From contig CM030717.1 of assembly GCA_017979445.1 (NCBI GenBank), forward strand, positions 15,114,086-15,178,085: a DNA stretch of 64,000 bases. The letters run 5' to 3'. The position numbers and the translations under genes are program-made. Positions 1 through 10,410 of this stretch are shown here, piece after piece (within the stretch, counting starts at the first letter, position 1; each line of letters begins with the position of its first letter). A model generated the notes under the pieces. It made no database searches. It saw only the letters and a list, made by a program, of their open reading frames with translations, and was not told where the DNA came from. The DNA is from Akebia trifoliata. Lineage: Eukaryota; Streptophyta; Magnoliopsida; Ranunculales; Lardizabalaceae.

Positions 1-1059
1 CAAAAATAATATTTTAACAAGATAGATAAGATTATAGCACAGAATTATAACATGGCCAGATATAAAAAGGAACAGAGAAATAGATGAATTAAAAACAATT
101 TTGCCAACTCCTTCTTATAAGTCATTTTTCCTCTATATAACAATACCTAGTGTTACATTTGTATCTTAGTATCAAGAAAAGTAAGAAACACTCAATTAAA
201 TAAACATAAACTCATTACAACGACAATCAATGGTAACACGGCTAGATATACACATATATAAAGAGCCAAAAGTACTAACAGAGATGCTCAAAATACCAAC
301 CAGAGTTGTCAAAAGATAAAGAAGCTCTAACAAAGGCTCATCAAATGTTATACAGTCATCCATCAACAAAAAAGTAACTGATTGCTCATACAAAGAGCTG
401 TTCAAGGTACCCATTGGTTTGAAACTCTCTTGGAAACTGACAATAAATACAGAAGACAATGACATTGTGATTTCCTTTACAATTGCATAAGTTATTTATC
501 TAAAAGCAAAAAAAATTTACTCTTCTACACATTCAGACATTATCTAGAAGCCTTTTCATAATTAGTCTCAATAAATTCTCCACATTCAGACATTATCTAA
601 AAGCATCAAATTACATGCTTCAAAATATAGGAATCAGTTGGATAAGTACTTCAAGGATTCCAAAATGAAAAGATTGAAGAACCAACATAGTGATAGAGAA
701 GAAAATATAACGAAGATTCTTGAAGGACATTAGAGCAGCACCTAAATAATTATAACAAGGACTTGCATCAAGTTTTCTTTTGTGTCAAATGTGTTCAAAT
801 TGGGACAATATTTAGGAAATAAACCAGAATAATATTCAGATTTATAAAATCATTGGGATATATTATCAAATTTTTATTTGTTCTTAGATTTTGTTTCCTC
901 ATGCAAAATTAACACATTTGGAAAATAAAAAACCAAAATTAATATATTTTGTGGAATCAAAAACCCTAGATCTCAACTTCAATAGTCAGTATAATGTTAT
1001 GGATCTACCAACCAGAGAGAGAAAAGAGATAGACTCACCTTAAAATCAATAGAGAAATT
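1..1059. other. Non-coding AT-rich sequence with a short tandem repeat
   Basis: No gene is recognised. A 54-base tandem repeat is visible around 524-603: ACATTCAGACATTATCTAGA is followed by ACATTCAGACATTATCTAAA. An open frame on the minus strand at 196-465 has no recognisable similarity. Confidence 0.5.
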
Positions 1060-1480
1060 TCAAATTTTTAATGGCTTTTTCTTCTCTCCATCCTTCCAAT
1101 GTTGAGAGATCAAGAGATCACTTCGACAGATCAAAAACAGAGAGATCACTTCGACAAAGCAAAGAGAGAGAGAGAGAGAAAGATCAGAGGGTGAGATGAG
1201 ATCGAGGGAGGGAGAGAGAGAAATCAGAAACAGAGAAAGATGAGATCGTGTGATCAAAGGGTGAGATAAGATCGAAGGAGAGAGAGAGAGAGAGAGAGAG
1301 AGAAAGATATCAGAGACAGAGAAAGATGAGATCGAGAGAGAGAGATCGGAGAGTCCCAATCGCTGTTTATGGGGAAAAAACATGAAATCCGTAGTCTACT
1401 AACCGTCAAATTTGGACTCTAAAATACGTCGGGCCAGGCCCAACAATTTTTTATGTCAAATTTGAAGTTTTCACGTAGTG
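1060..1480 (-). mobile_element. CACTA-like transposon end with GA-rich tract
   Basis: Ends at 1480 with ...TTTTCACGTAGTG, i.e. CACTACGTGAAAAC read on the minus strand, the same terminus as the two complete MITEs at 5477 and 26248. Next comes a GACGGN-type segment (CAAATTTGACGGTTAGTAG) and then an imperfect GA repeat (about 1140-1345). The Ser/Leu-rich frame across it is a by-product of the repeat. The matching CACTA left end is not in view. Confidence 0.5.
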
Positions 1481-2110
1481 TCTATATGTTCTCTCTTCTC
1501 AAAAAGCAATGGGTTAACTTTGTGAATGCACAAACATAATCTGCAATGGTAAAAGACAAGGTGAATGATTTCTATGTGATCAATAATGGACACCAATCAA
1601 TCAGGGAGTTAACAATTCTCCAAACACCTTCTCAGGGAGCTGCTCCATATTTGCCTCCATACCCACAATGTTATTTTTCATCCTGTAGAGACACAACACC
1701 ATATTTGCATAAGACACTCACAAGAAAAATCAATATTTGCATATATAGGACACCGTTGAGTTGGTAAGGCTTGTGAGTTTTGATTCCACAACTTGAGTTC
1801 AAAACACGCATTCACCTACAAGGTGGAAAATAAAATATATCTATACAATTAATCCACTCTTGAATGGCATATGTAATGTGAGGAACAACCTAAGAGACGA
1901 AAAACCACATATAAAATTCAGGATCATATAAAAGTTATTGAGGTTTGGTAGTAACAATTGAAACACACCTGTACAGTTTTTCCCAAATATTCCCCTCATC
2001 TCTCTTTGTCAATAACAGACTGTTATACATCAAGAAAAAGAGTTAGTATGTTGAAGATTTAGTCCCACATTACCTACAAGTTTTGAGAAAAAAAAGGAAG
2101 AAAAGCAATA
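1481..2110. other. Non-coding; possible tRNA-derived SINE scrap at about 1765-1845
   Basis: No gene is recognised. GTTGAGTTGGTAAGGC followed about 30 bases later by GAGTTCAAAACACG resembles the A and B boxes of a tRNA-derived SINE. There is no clear tail or target duplication. Confidence 0.3.
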
Positions 2111-2119
2111 CCTGTTAAC

Positions 2120-2250
2120 ATTTTAATACTCCTTGGATCACCCTTTTCCCTCCTTTATCCGGGCTTAGGACCGGTAGTGTAAAACATTAATTTTACAATG
2201 GCGGAGTTAAAAAGAGGTTTAGTTGATAAGTATTAAAGTTGGTGTTCATT
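2120..2250 (-). repeat. Block shared with the CACTA remnant at 11.8 and 13.5 kb
   Basis: The block around CTCCTTTATCCGGGCTTAGG, followed by GGCGGAGTTAAAAAGAG, recurs at 11785-11850 and 13515-13590. The latter two lie in the minus-strand CACTA remnant, so this block is probably part of a related element ending at 4885. Confidence 0.5.
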
Positions 2251-3661
2251 GACACCAGTTTGAAAAAACCCACTTACTCACAAATTACTTATGTTAGGCC
2301 TACCAAATAAAAGAAAAGAGGGAAAACTCTTAAGAACTACTCCCACAACACTAAGACTAGGACTAGGAGCTAGCTACTCCCATAATCGTAAGACTAGGAC
2401 TAGAAGTTACCCACTCAATGTAAATATGTAAAAGTAAGCTCATCCACATAAAACCTTAATTGGGATGCTCCATCTTCTGTAGTAATATAAGTCACATACT
2501 TAGATCAAGCATAACGGATTTTAATATAAATTGAAGCTAATATTCAAATACTAGTGAGAAATTATCATCATTGAAAAAGACAAGGATAACTATAACAATC
2601 CTCATCCCCATATTGCTACTTAGGATTAAAGGCTTCGAAAGTTTGCTACTTTTCAGGATAAAAGTTATATTCTATTCTCTACAATAAAAGGTTGATAAAA
2701 ATTCAAAATACCAAAAGAATAGACAAAAAAGAACAATATGAGCCTTTAATAAATATTTTCAAAATAAAATTTTTTGGATTAAAAATCAACTCAGAATCAC
2801 AAATTAGATAACAAAACTAGCATGAATACTCAGATTTGTAATTATTTCTATCAAACTCCACAAAACATACAGATTCCAATCGATTTACCAAAGAAAACAA
2901 CCGAAAAAACATAATTAAACATTACAAATGAAAACAATACAGAGGAACAAGATGAGCAGAAATTGACAAAGATTAAAAGGAACTATAAAGATGAGAAAGC
3001 TACATCTACCTAGAGCTAGTGATGGAATAGAGATGATTGTTTTGGAGAAATTGAATCAATATGAAAATTTTTACTAATTTTGAAAAGCTCTGAAATAAAT
3101 CAAGAAAAGAAGAATCTAAATTAAAATAAATATACTGGCTTTAAAAATTAAATTAAAATTCAGATCAAATAATAAAATTACATACCTTTCAATTTGAATA
3201 ATCTGATAATCACTCTTTAGTCTCGAGAAGTAAATTCAAATGGCAATTTATGAAAACTATCAATCTCTCTTAGTTTCCTCCTATCTCAACCTCAGTTTCG
3301 CAATTTTTCTAGGGTTTCTTCTTATATCTTCCATCTCCTTAGTCCCAAATGTTGTCAAAGAAAGATCGAAAAAGATGTTGTTTCAGATTTTGGGGGAGTT
3401 CTTCTCCAACTGATAGAGAGAGAGAAGTTTCAGATATTGGGGGTTTTCGAGTTCTCCGACCATGAGAGAGAGAGATATGAAGACAATGAATTAAAGAGGG
3501 AAGAGACTGAAAGGTCGATCAAGAGAGCAACTGAGAGAGGGAGTTCGATCAAGGGAGCAACTGAGAGATTGACTTAGAGAGAGAGAGATGAGATCGAGAG
3601 AGAGTTCAATCGAGGGAGCGGTTGAGAGAGGTTCGTTCCCATATAATGAGACGGGAAATGG
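2251..3661 (-). mobile_element. Probable CACTA-like element interior, GA-rich near 3400-3640
   Basis: AT-rich, non-coding as it stands. From about 3290 it has TTTCTAGGGTTTCTTC-type leader sequence and GAGAGAG tracts like those next to the CACTA ends at 1480 and 22182. It is continuous with the CACTA end at 4885 once the nested LTR element (3662-4760) is removed. Confidence 0.4.
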
Positions 3662-4760
3662 TATTAGAGAATAAGATGCACTATATTAAAATGCATGAGA
3701 TACATTGTATCATTGTTAGTGTATTTTACACAAATGAAAGGTTGTGATGAAGGATATTCTAGAATATATATTGATATTTAGAATATATCAATTAGGATAT
3801 TCTAGAATATTTATATTAGGTAGTTTTCATATATCTTGGTTGATGTAATGCCTATAAATACCCTATTAGGACTTTTGTAATATTCATCCAAGAATTATCA
3901 ATAAAATTCAGTATTTCTACATGGTATCAGAGCTCAAGCTCCACTGAGCACATCGATCTTGGTGCGCCGTTCTTCGGCGATGGCGATGGCGTCACCGCCA
4001 TCCCCGAACCTTAATCATTTTGTTATGTTATTAGTATTTTTTTTCAATAAAAATACCGTCTTTCTCTTTATTTCGGATCTAGATATCTTTTATTCTCTTC
4101 TTTTCTATTATTCTAGGTTTTTTGTTTTTCCAATAAAAATCACAACTCCTTCTATATATCTACAAATCTCCCAATTTCACACATTCATGTTACATGATCT
4201 CTTTTTTTTTTCCTATATAAAATCTCTCCAATAAGAGTTTTTTCATTTAAATGGCACAATCCTACATTTTATGCTTTTGGGAGAGATCATGACAGATTTG
4301 GTCTAATAAGCCACCGACTCCGACGGACTCAAAAAGAGCGGGATGCGACAGTGATGGACTTCATAGACAGACGGGTGACCTCCAGCAAGCACGATTGGCA
4401 CTTCGACGATCAATAAACATATCCATTATTGAGATCAAGCAATTATTCAACAAAATCAATTGCATATTCCTTTTTTCAAAGGACCATGCAATTACGGGAG
4501 GATATTAGAGAATAAGATGCACTGTATTAAAATGCATGAGATACATTGTATCATTGTTAGTGTATTTTACACAAATGAAAGGTTGTGATGAAGGATATTC
4601 TAGAATATATATTGATATTTAGAATATATCAATTAGGATATTCTAGAATATTTATTAGGTATTTTTCATATATCTTGGTTGATGTAATACCTATAAATAC
4701 CCTATTGGGACTTTTGTAATATTCATCCAAGAATTATCAATAAAATTCAGTATTTCTACA
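3662..4760 (+). mobile_element. 1.1-kb non-autonomous LTR retrotransposon with TA...CA LTR ends
   Basis: LTRs 3662-3921 and 4503-4760 are nearly identical. Each starts TATTAGAGAATAAG and ends TATTTCTACA. A primer-binding site TGGTATCAGAGCT follows at 3922-3934, the purine tract ACGGGAGGA precedes the right LTR, and the exact 5-base duplication AATGG flanks it (3657-3661, 4761-4765). Each LTR has a TATAAATA box (3853-3860 in the left one) and an AATAAA signal near its end. The 581-base internal region has only a gag-like start (ATGGCGATGGCGTCACCG) that decays at once. High LTR identity suggests a recent insertion. Confidence 0.93.
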
Positions 4761-4765
4761 AATGG

Positions 4766-4885
4766 GACGTTTAAAGCACGATTGAAATGACTTTATTTGG
4801 TAAAACGGTTTAAACCTGTTTTTAATTAGAAACGGATAAAATCCGTTTTATAATGTGGTTCCTGATTCACTGTCTTCTTGTAGTG
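4766..4885 (-). mobile_element. CACTA-like terminus (CACTACAAGAAGACAG)
   Basis: Ends ...TGTCTTCTTGTAGTG at 4885. Inside are subterminal motifs AAACGGTTTAAACC and AAACGGATAAAATCCGTTTT, palindromic repeats like those next to the CACTA end at 22182. It is the outer part of the element split by the LTR element at 3662-4760. Confidence 0.6.
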
Positions 4886-5476
4886 AGACCTTTTGCTAAT
4901 ATGGGTCCGACATTAAAAAGAAAAAAATATAATGCCTGATTCTACGCAGATGTGGATGATAGGTAACTCTAATTATAATCCTATACTTCTAGCATATGAG
5001 AAAAATACAACTACTTTACTATTCTGGGGGAATAAAATCCATGTTCTTTTCATATGGAGAATCTAGTATAGCAGATCCAAATACAATCAAGAAAGTGAAG
5101 TAGGAAAGCACCTTATCCTATATGTACATTCAGGAAAGGAAACAAGAGTCTTCATATGTTTACATCATTGAGTTCAATCAATAAAAATCTTATTTAATCA
5201 GGATGATTATTAGTTGGTGTGTACATAATCCAAGGTGTAAAGAAAATTTCTAAACTCAATTACTTCTTTTATTATTGTTGTGAGAAATTTGGCATACTAG
5301 GAATAGTTTTCCACTTGAGAATATTAGACATTCAAGTGTCAAGATTAGATTTACCCTTGATTGAAAGTTAACATCCCTTTTCTTGATGAATTAATGGTAA
5401 TATTTTATACATAACCAAATCAAGCAAAATAATATTAGCTATGCAACTCTTCAACCACTATGCTTGTGACTATAAT
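4886..5476. other. Non-coding, nothing recognised
   Basis: AT-rich sequence without a convincing open frame or repeat. Confidence 0.4.
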
Positions 5477-5730
5477 CACTACGTGAAAACTGGAAAATTT
5501 GACAAAAAAAATAGATGGGCCAAGACCCACAAATTTAGAAACTGAATTTTGACAGTCTAGGACCATCTAAATTCTTGATGTTCCTAGATTTTATGGCTTA
5601 AAGCTATCAAATTGCTCTCATCCTTCATTAATTTGACAGTTTCGGCATGTCAAAAAAAATTTTGACAAAGAAAAATTCGACGCCAATTCGACCTCTTGGT
5701 CCGTCAAATTTGGGTTTTTTTCACATTGTG
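5477..5730. mobile_element. CACTA-type MITE, copy 1 (254 bp)
   Basis: Starts CACTACGTGAAAACTG and ends GTTTTTTTCACATTGTG. It is flanked by the 3-base duplication AAT (5474-5476 and 5731-5733), as expected for CACTA elements. Internal sequence (GATGGGCCAAGACCCAC, ATTTTGACAG) matches the copy at 26248. No coding capacity. Confidence 0.88.
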
Positions 5731-5733
5731 AAT

Positions 5734-6157
5734 AGGATGATAAGCTCCAACTAGAGTTTCTCCTAGTCCTTTCACCACCTATACATAGAACGAGACACAT
5801 AAAGATATTTGTCCAATAACATAAAAAATAAAAATCTAAACAAAGCAATGGCTTATCAAACTAGCACATAGTAAAAGAGGATGATAATTCAATTGAGCAA
5901 AATATAATGAAACGATAGCACTCCACATCCATTGATCAGGTAATTTGAAAGTGATCTGGCAATGGCCCACGTTTTAAAAACATAATTAATTCACATTAAC
6001 TCAATTGAGAAAAATAGATTGAACTCATTAATGACGAAGTCATTTTCCTATGAAATTCAGGATCTACTTGATAAGCTGGTGGATATAAGTTAAAAACAAG
6101 CCTGGAGATGAGTAACAATAGGTACTCCAATTCCTTATTAAAACAAGTAGACTTGGA
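5734..6157. other. Non-coding, nothing recognised
   Basis: AT-rich sequence between a MITE and the RING-H2 inverted duplication. Some of it may be the upstream part of the duplicated gene fragment (GGTGGATATAAGTTAAAAAC). Confidence 0.35.
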
Positions 6158-6408
6158 AGAATTGAGACATATTGATTTGCAAGAAATAAGTAATACTACC
6201 ATAGAAGAAATTTTGAAACGTATACGATCACTTGCAGTCGGTGATTTTCCTTCTGATTTCACAATAATGGATATGCCCGTAATTTGAATGGTGAGGGATA
6301 TATTGTTTGAAGTAGAATTAACAAAGGTGTTTATCATTGATGGTGGGGATGTTTGTTGCATCTGTTTGGAAGAAATGAAAAAAGGAGATGAATGCAGTAC
6401 CATTGGGT
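6158..6408 (+). pseudogene. RING-H2 gene fragment, plus-strand arm of an inverted duplication
   Basis: Encodes a decayed copy of the minus-strand arm: HIDLQEISNTTIEE, then FIIDGGDVCCICLEEMKKGD, up to the third metal ligand region. There is an in-frame TGA after MPVI, and the copy stops before the His and last Cys ligands. The arms match closely over about 250 bases. Confidence 0.7.
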
Positions 6409-6743
6409 TTACCCTTGACCTTTATGCAGGTTCGACATGTAGGCTTTTCTCTTATCCACCTTGAGAGACAATAGGTATGAAATGTGTGGGGACACCCAGT
6501 GGCACTGCATTCGTCTCCTTCTTTCATTTCTTCCAAACATATGCTACAAACATCCCCACCATCAATGATAAACAGATTTATTAATTCTACTTCAAATAAT
6601 ATATTCCCCACCATTCGATTTCCAGGCACATCCAATGTTGCGAAATCCAAACAAAAATCACCAATTGCAAGTGAACGTAGACGTTCCAAATTTCCTTTTA
6701 TGGTAGTATTACTCATTTCTTGCAAATCAATATGTCTCAAGAA
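6409..6743 (-). pseudogene. RING-H2 (C3H2C3) E3 ligase-like gene fragment
   Basis: Continuous reading frame without a start ATG at its left end. It reads HIDLQEMSNTTIKG, then a RING-H2 finger: CSIC, 13 residues later C-P-H, T-F-H, TYC, then CRTC. All eight zinc ligands are present, so the finger itself could fold. RING-H2 proteins with this layout act as E2-binding ubiquitin ligases. The frame then runs into the opposite arm of the inverted repeat and ends at 6318. There is no transmembrane segment or full-length context; this is probably a captured or duplicated fragment of an intronless gene. Confidence 0.65.
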
Positions 6744-7590
6744 CCTAGATTAAAGTCTTAGAACCAACAAGCTACACAAAATAGATTGGAGTTGCACCAA
6801 TTTCCACATATCGAAAGAGAGATTTTATTGTCACACCCAGATTACAGCTTTAGGATCTCTTCCAGCTTTCTAGTGAATTACCCATCAATGTATTCTTCAG
6901 TGTTGGCAGGTTGAAATGAAGAGTACAATATACAAAATACCGAACAACTATTTTGAAAAAAAAAATATAAGCAAAAAGGTTATCTTAATTTATCAACTAA
7001 CTAATGGAAGTGGGTTGTACACAACTATTTGTAAGTTCGTGTATGAATCTACTAAAACTAGATAACCTGAAATAGGTGTCCAAAAAACATTAGCGTTAAC
7101 TAATATTTTCATTAAAGCATGAATAACATCGATTAAGAGATTCAAAGTTAGTCATTGAAGAAACTACCTTTGTGTACTGCATTACCTAGATCAACTTGGT
7201 CGTGATAGGCTTGTTAGTCTACTTATTTAAAAAAAGGGTTTTGGGTTCACAGGCACACACTCTGCATAGACTCATTACCAATTACAGAATCATCATCAAA
7301 AAAATTAAGAATAAATTGTCGGACCCATTTGCAAATGACATTTCCAACAATCAATCCTGAAATTTCATGACATCAACTTAATAGACGTGCACGAAAAAGT
7401 AAAACTTTGATTTTTCTCTAAAAAATCTGTCATAGCAACTTCAGATAAACTGAATAATATAGCAAACAATAAAACTATTGTTAACTTGGACTAATGAAAT
7501 TGCAAAAAAGAGTTACAAGTGAATAGAAATAGTAAACGAGGGATTATACATGGAGATGTACAACATAATCCTGTGTAATCATATGTACCA
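6744..7590. other. Non-coding, nothing recognised
   Basis: AT-rich sequence with no convincing gene or repeat. Confidence 0.4.
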
Positions 7591-8344
7591 CGCCAGTCAC
7601 ACCTCGAATTTTGAATCCAAGGACCCGACTCAATTTTTCGATCCAATTCAAATATCAAAAATCAAGTGTGACTGACATGACCTTTAATTTAGTTTAAAAA
7701 TATTAACTAGATTAAATTCAAATTAATATATAAATAAATAAATAAAACATATTAATTACTAACAGCTAACTAGTTTGGAGATACCTACAACTTCGAAAAA
7801 TTATAAATCGGTGTAGAAAATTCATATTGATATCCATAATACCAATTCAGAAACTTTAAAGAATGTATTAATATTTTTAAAATATTCACGACTCATAAAA
7901 ATATTAAACACCTCCAAAAATGATAAAACCTATTTTTTTTCTAACCTGCTGATATTCAATGAAATAAAAATAAAAATAAATAAATAAAAAAAACCCTAAT
8001 TTGTACGATTTTTAAAGATTTCATTATAGTTCCATATCAAGTAATCTTAGAGTCTATATTTAAGAGTAAAAGTTAAGAATTTTGAAAATAATAAATAAAT
8101 AATTTAATACATAGTATCTTCAACGAGAATGTATCAAAATATAAGTTTCGATTAAAAATTCCTACGTACTGTGATTCCTTATATATATTCATTATAAAAA
8201 TCATATAAATTTTATTTTGTCAAATTTTTTAATGAAATCAAACGTTGTAAAATATATATATGAAACTTCACAACTTTCATATTGTTGAGATGAGATTTTC
8301 GTTTCCGAATATCTTTCCTACTTCACCAGTGGATTCACCAAGTT

Positions 8345-9974
8345 GTAGACATAAAATTTTCGTTTTCAAATATCTCTCCTACTTGGATATGGAGTCGCCA
8401 CCATTCTTTTTGTAAAAAGGTGTAAATGGTTACTTGAAATGCATTTTTTTAAAGAGTGTCATTTTTTCATTTAGTAACTCTCATACAGATAAAGTCCATT
8501 GGTCCTCCTTATACCTAAGTAATGGAGTCCATATTAGGGAGTAGGAGAGGTCTTAGGCATCCTACTCCCTCTACCTTGGTGGTAACCTCGAATTCGGTTG
8601 ATTTAAAAATAAAAATAAAAAGTCAAAAAAATCTGATTTGTGTCCTCGAGTACGAGGGACTTTGATTTTGGTTTAAACAGTTGAGGGCCTCTTTATTGAG
8701 AAAGGGGCCTTCTATGGCTCCAATCTTTGAAAAATTTTAAAAGTATAGACTTTTTAGTCAAGGGCCCATTTCCATAGGGAAAGGGCCCAAGTCCTTAGGC
8801 TCAAACCTTTTGCGGTGTGTGCATAAGTATGGGGAAAATTAGAGAAATAGAATAGAGGAAATTTCTATTTGACTTTTTTTGGACCTTTAAGTGTTGAGTT
8901 TCTTTGCCTCAATCTTCAATATGTAAGATTTGATAGAGAATTGAAAGAAGATGATGCTTGACTTGAGAGTTAGTTGAAAGAGTGATTTTCTTTTTTAATC
9001 AAGTCTTGAAGGTCCAAGCATGGGGGAGGTTGTGTTGTGAATGGGGGTTTATAAGATTTTGAAAATGACTTTTAGGGGTAGAATGGGGTGAAATGATGAA
9101 AATAAGTAGAATGATGTGAGGTTTGTGAGAAGGATGTATGTAAATTGAGAATGACGGAGACGTATTTGTGATAGGAGATGTAAATGGGTTGTTTGTGATC
9201 CAAATGAGTTGGTTCTTATAACCCATTTGGGTTGAGTGAAATAAGTGATTTTTTATTAGAAGAATAGAAGTGTAAGAGAATGATTTGTTGATTGGTTGTT
9301 AGGTGAGTTGAATGAAGTGGATTTTAATTAGAAGAATAGAGTGTGTAAGAGAGTGACTGTTGATTTTTTTGAGAAGGTAGAGGATGTGGTGACTTATGTT
9401 CAAAAGTATTAAAATGGTGTGTTAGATGAATTGAAGAGGTATGAGGATGGCTTATAAGGATGAACTTGAAGAGAATGATGAGGATAGGTTAGAGAAAAGT
9501 GTAGGTTGAGATGTGGGTAAGTAATTTTTTTAAAGAAGGAAATGGTGGTAGGTATTTGAATGAGGGAGGTGGGTTGAAGTGGTGACATGTGTCCCACTTT
9601 GATGATCTTGGGTGATTAGTTGTGATCTTTGGACTTGGGTTGACTGGTAGACTTGGGATAATAGTTGGATAGTGGGTTAAATAAGTTTAATGTTGGATTT
9701 TAAGTCTAATGAGCTTAGGTGGTGGGTTGAGTAGGCATGGTGTTAGATTGAGTTGAATTGGACAAGGATTGGGTTGGGTTGAGAAGTGATGATGGTGTAA
9801 AAAAGGGGTAAGGTAGGTCTTTGGCCCATAGGCCCTGTAGAAAAGGATCGTAAGGCCATTTATTTGAAAAGTAGACGATTTTTTTAAGAGTTTGGGGCTT
9901 AGGGGCCCATTTCAATTTTTGTGACCTTTTTGAGCATTTTGCATGGAGGGCCTATCCAAATCTAGGTGTTTATA
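8345..9974 (-). mobile_element. Tat-like Ty3/gypsy LTR, minus orientation
   Basis: Read on the minus strand it starts near TATAAACACCTAGATTTGG and ends GGTGGCGACTCCA...ATGTCTACA, like the LTR at 16665-20626 (TGTAGACACCCC...GTGTCTACA). It has a pyrimidine-rich middle, a TATA-like box (CTTATAAACCCC, about 9048-9059), and the hairpin at 8537-8569. The Pro/Ser/His-rich frames at 8999-9226, 9409-9597 and 9715-9915 are by-products of its composition. No target duplication is evident; a local 50-base repeat lies at its left edge. Confidence 0.65.
8537..8569 (-). other. Conserved LTR stem-loop, copy A
   Basis: On the minus strand: GGGAGTAGGA, loop TGCCTAAGACCTC, TCCTACTCCC. Ten perfect base pairs. 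The loop matches those at 20400, 19470 and 46517, while the stem sequence differs. Confidence 0.85.
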
Positions 9975-10410
9975 TATATTTTACACTTTTCCAAAATATG
10001 AATAAAAATATGTGTGATTTTGATTGGAAATTAACAATAAAGTTTTTTAGTACAGAAAACAAACCATAAATTTTCATCAATGATAAATATGTTTAAAATC
10101 CAAAATTGTCGAGATAATACTTAAAACAAATTCTTACATATTTTTAGGCATATTATAAATCTATAATAAAAATTTCAAGTAAAAATCTTATCTATGAAGA
10201 TCATAAAAATTATAGAAATTCATAAGAGTCAAATGATTTCACTAAAATATTATTTATTCATCAAATCAAATTTTTTTGAAAATAGCATCAATGTAATTTA
10301 GAAAAAGAAATAACATCTTAAAATAAATAAATAAAAATAATTAAAAAATAATAAATTCTTAAAATTTATTCTTCACCCCGATTATGTTAATATCCAGGGT
10401 AAATATTTCA

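Noticed and set aside
1060..1383. Ser/Leu-rich open frame on the minus strand
   Set aside because: It is produced by the GA microsatellite next to a CACTA end. No domain, and no plausible splice context.
3959..4234. 91-codon frame inside the mini LTR element
   Set aside because: Only the first few codons resemble a copia gag start; the rest is Phe/Leu-rich translation of non-coding AT-rich sequence.
8999..9915. Three Pro/His/Ser-rich frames on the minus strand
   Set aside because: Composition artefacts in the reverse-oriented Tat-like LTR. No conserved motif.
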